Assembly: GCA_023245915.1 (NCBI GenBank)
Contig: JAHFJK010000042.1
Coordinates: 1-9,531 of the forward strand
DNA length: 9,531 nucleotides
DNA from: Candidatus Doudnabacteria bacterium
GTDB taxonomy: Bacteria > Patescibacteriota > Doudnabacteria > UBA920
Direction: 5' to 3'
A model generated the notes under the pieces. It saw only the letters and a list, made by a program, of their open reading frames with translations, did no database searches and had not been told where the DNA came from. Each line of letters begins with the position of its first letter. The stretch's first letter is position 1. The translations under genes were made by a program, and so were the position numbers. This document shows positions 7,442-9,531 of this stretch, piece after piece.

Positions 7442-8497
7442 ATGGTGGATGCGTTTGAAGATATTATCAATGCCGCAATACTAGCGCCTTCTGGTGAAAA
7501 TTGCCAGCCTTGGCGGTTTGAAATTTTTTCGGATGAAATATCGATTTTTAATTTGCCAGAAAGGGATGAATCTCTTTATAACTGGGGACAAAAAGGATCT
7601 CTCATTGCCCATGGAGCCTTATTAGAAAATATTAAAATTAAAGCCTCCACTTTCGGCCTAAAACCTATTATTAAATTATTCCCAGATGCTTTTCAAAATC
7701 ATTTGGTGGCAAAAGTTAAATTTGAGGCGCTATCCGGGAAAGTTGCCAGCCCTTTGGAAGCAAGTTTAAATACACGCTGTACAAATAGGAAACCATATAA
7801 AGAAAAAGCTTTGGAACCGCAATCTCGTGCTAAACTAATAGACTTATCTAAACCTTTTAATGAAGTAAAATTGAGTTTTTTGGAAAAAAAATCTGACATT
7901 AAATTAATGGCTCAAACTGCTGCACTAAACGAAAGAATCCTCTTTGAAAATTCCTCTATGCATAATTTTTTCTTTAATCACATCAATTGGAACAAAGAAG
8001 AGGACAGACAAAAAAGCATCGGGTTTTTTATAGAGACACTGGAGATGCCTTTTCCAGCAAAGTTTATGTTCAAGCTGGCAAAAAATTGGCAAAACTTACA
8101 AAAATTGAACCAGGTCGGTTTTTCAAAAATGGTAGCATTCGCAAATGCAAAAACTTACTCAAGCTGCAGCGCCATTGTAGCACTCATTAAGCAAAATGAT
8201 TCGAATGAAAGTTGGATTTTGTCCGGACAATTATTACAACGTTTTTGGCTTGCTGCAACTAGCTTGAAAATAAACGTCCAACCTATTACAGGTACTCTTT
8301 TCCTCATTCGAGCAGGTCTACACGAAACAGAAATTCTCTCACGAAAACATATTCAATTGCTTTTTCAAGCAAAAAAAGATATTGAAAAACTTTTTGAAAC
8401 TGAAATAGAAAATATAGCAATGATCTTAAGAGTCGGCTATGGCAAAGAACCCTCTGCAAAATCCTCAAGACTGCAACCTCAAATAACCTATGTCTAA
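7442..8497 (+). CDS. Acg/nitroreductase-family flavoprotein, like the C-terminal half of MoeY/Rv1355c
   Basis: This 351-residue protein belongs to the nitroreductase superfamily in its longer, duplicated Acg-like form. The FMN-site start motif ILAPSGENCQPWRF lies at 13-26. GSLIAHGALLENI (52-64) and TRCTNRKPY (111-119) are the next conserved blocks. The C-terminal half holds WILSGQLLQRFWLAA (258-272), followed by NVQPITG (278-284) and the closing RVGYGKEP (330-337). Family members bind FMN and use NAD(P)H for two-electron redox chemistry, whereas some Acg proteins only store flavin. The length and the position directly after the ThiF-like gene match the second half of the fused Rv1355c protein, so the two products may form a complex. 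The redox step in this pathway is not known. It could oxidise or reduce the ring or the amino-acid-derived side chain. The last 8 bases overlap the methyltransferase gene. Confidence 0.82.
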   Translation: MVDAFEDIINAAILAPSGENCQPWRFEIFSDEISIFNLPERDESLYNWGQKGSLIAHGALLENIKIKASTFGLKPIIKLFPDAFQNHLVAKVKFEALSGKVASPLEASLNTRCTNRKPYKEKALEPQSRAKLIDLSKPFNEVKLSFLEKKSDIKLMAQTAALNERILFENSSMHNFFFNHINWNKEEDRQKSIGFFIETLEMPFPAKFMFKLAKNWQNLQKLNQVGFSKMVAFANAKTYSSCSAIVALIKQNDSNESWILSGQLLQRFWLAATSLKINVQPITGTLFLIRAGLHETEILSRKHIQLLFQAKKDIEKLFETEIENIAMILRVGYGKEPSAKSSRLQPQITYV

Positions 8498-9224
8498 AAT
8501 AAACTTCGTCGATAGAGTTCCCGAGCCTCGAGAGATGGGCCGACTTGAACAACAAGCTTTTCAGGCACTATCACAAAAAAATTACAGAAGGTGGCTTCTG
8601 CCGTTAACAGATCATGCTCTTGCAACCAGTGCGTTAAAAAAAGGCAAAATTCTCGATGTCGCGTGTGGCCCTGGCTTATTAAGCAAAGAAATAGCCCAAA
8701 GGTCTGACAATTTTGAAGTTTTCGGCATAGACATTTCTAAACACGCAATCGAATTGGCAAAAAAAAATTGTAAAAAATTTAAAAATGTTAAATTTAAAAT
8801 AGGAAACGTTTATAAATTACCTTTCGCAAATGAGTATTTCGACTTAATAATTTGCAAAGATAGCATTCATCATTTTGACGATTTAAATTCATGTTTAAAA
8901 GAATTGCGCCGGGTTACAAAAAAAAATGGCTATATTTATTTGCAAGATCTAAAAAGGAATTTGCCAGCATACTTGCTTAAAAGGTCAACGCCTCCAGACA
9001 ATTTAGTCAAAAAGTTGCAATACTATTCTACTAGAGCAGCATATACTATATCAGAATTAAAAAAAACTCTTTTAATATTAAAATTTAGATTTTTTAAAAT
9101 ATATACGAGGAAATTAACAAAAAAATTGGCAGCCTATTATAATAAAAAAGGTATTGAAAACACAAAATTAAAAGAAAGTTTTCAATCGAGATACACTGCA
9201 ATAATAAAAAACAAAAGTGACTGA
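8490..9224 (+). CDS. Class I SAM-dependent methyltransferase
   Basis: This 244-residue protein is a soluble Rossmann-fold methyltransferase. Motif I is ILDVACGPGLL (54-64), motif II is the acidic GIDIS (79-83), and PFANEYFDLIICKDSIHHFDD (111-131) is the post-motif strand and loop. LRRVTKKNGYIYLQDL (139-154) is the following strand typical of Methyltransf_11/25 domains. The N-terminal RVPEPREM is a signature seen in many small-molecule methyltransferases of this fold. The C-terminal third is very Lys- and AT-rich and presumably forms the substrate cap. Its place at the end of the enzyme run suggests a tailoring O- or N-methylation of the pathway product, but the acceptor cannot be read. The start overlaps the nitroreductase-like gene by 8 bases, and the stop overlaps the next start by 8 bases, so translation is probably coupled. 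Confidence 0.87.
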   Translation: MSKINFVDRVPEPREMGRLEQQAFQALSQKNYRRWLLPLTDHALATSALKKGKILDVACGPGLLSKEIAQRSDNFEVFGIDISKHAIELAKKNCKKFKNVKFKIGNVYKLPFANEYFDLIICKDSIHHFDDLNSCLKELRRVTKKNGYIYLQDLKRNLPAYLLKRSTPPDNLVKKLQYYSTRAAYTISELKKTLLILKFRFFKIYTRKLTKKLAAYYNKKGIENTKLKESFQSRYTAIIKNKSD

Positions 9225-9531
9225 TTTCTTAACCAATTTGAATTTTATACAAAATTTTGACCTGCTTTTGGTCGCTTTTACCATTTCAGCAATAATAATT
9301 TTGGGCTTTGCTGTATTTTTTAACAATTCTAAAAGCTCTACGAATAAAACATTTTTATTTTTTTCACTGACTGCAAGTGTATATGCTATTTTCAACTATA
9401 TAAGCTACCAAGTTTCAACAGCAAACTCTGCTCTTTATCTAATTCGGCTGGTTATTGGATCTGCGATTTGGTACGCTTTTTTCCTTTTCCAATTACTTTA
9501 CATTTTTCCTCAGGAAAATTTTAAATTTTCA
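9217..9531 (+). CDS. Multi-pass membrane protein, N-terminal part, 7TM sensor histidine kinase-like (cut by the window end)
   Basis: An open frame starts at GTG 9217 and runs 105 codons to the window edge without a stop. An in-frame TAA at 9205-9207 rules out any earlier start. The translation has three membrane segments: about residues 15-36 (LLLVAFTISAIIILGFAVFF), 44-66 and 72-97, the last ending in LLYIFP. The spacing and the FLFFSLTASVYAIFNY and YIFP motifs resemble the N-terminal 7TM region of some bacterial sensor histidine kinases common in Patescibacteria. The kinase domain would lie beyond the window, so this is a provisional call, and another polytopic protein is possible. It overlaps the methyltransferase gene by 8 bases, suggesting it belongs to the same message. 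TTG 9238 is an alternative start. Confidence 0.5.
   Translation, partial: MTDFLTNLNFIQNFDLLLVAFTISAIIILGFAVFFNNSKSSTNKTFLFFSLTASVYAIFNYISYQVSTANSALYLIRLVIGSAIWYAFFLFQLLYIFPQENFKFS

Noticed and set aside
6256..8497. Thiazole/oxazole-modified peptide (RiPP) machinery, because an E1-like protein and a nitroreductase-like protein are adjacent
   Set aside because: There is no YcaO gene and no precursor peptide, and both proteins resemble the Rv1355c type better than cyclodehydratase or McbC-type dehydrogenase partners.

Overview
The window reads as one continuous + strand stretch of a small-genome bacterium, most likely a member of the Candidate Phyla Radiation (Patescibacteria, Parcubacteria-like). 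This is inferred from three things. There is a large secreted DUF2341/LamG/DUF11-type surface protein. Gene spacing is very tight, with 4 to 11 base overlaps. Almost no start has a Shine-Dalgarno sequence. TGA is used as a stop at several genes (651-653, 6257-6259, 9222-9224), so the code is the standard one and lineages that recode TGA are excluded. No 16S or marker gene is present, so the placement is tentative.

Region 1 (1-3030) is a cell-surface block. It opens with a hairpin terminator (21-62) that closes an upstream gene outside the window. A small membrane-anchored protein of unknown function (144-653) overlaps a 777-residue exported mosaic protein (643-2976). In that protein a DUF2341 plus LamG module seems to be inserted into the middle of an Ig-like domain, followed by FN3-like and DUF11-like modules. 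A perfect 12-bp stem terminator (2990-3030) ends this unit.

Region 2 (3031-3176) is a regulatory gap with a second compound hairpin (3037-3070) and an extended -10 promoter (3121-3149).

Region 3 (3177-9531) looks like a single operon of enzymes: an MIO-type aromatic amino acid ammonia-lyase or 2,3-aminomutase (3177-4754), a phenylacetate-CoA-ligase-like adenylate-forming enzyme (4766-6259), an E1/ThiF-fold adenylyltransferase (6256-7440), an Acg/nitroreductase-type flavoprotein (7442-8497), a class I SAM methyltransferase (8490-9224), and the start of a multi-pass membrane protein resembling 7TM-type sensor histidine kinases (9217 to the window edge). The ThiF-like and nitroreductase-like genes together look like a split form of the fused mycobacterial MoeY/Rv1355c protein. 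A reasonable inference is a small-molecule pathway: an aromatic amino acid is deaminated or isomerised, its carboxylate is activated as an adenylate or thioester, and the product is condensed, reduced or oxidised, and methylated. The product cannot be read from the sequence. No carrier protein, condensation enzyme, YcaO or precursor peptide is visible here.

Base composition falls along the window by eye: roughly half G+C in the surface gene, lower in the lyase gene, and close to 30% in parts of the methyltransferase gene.
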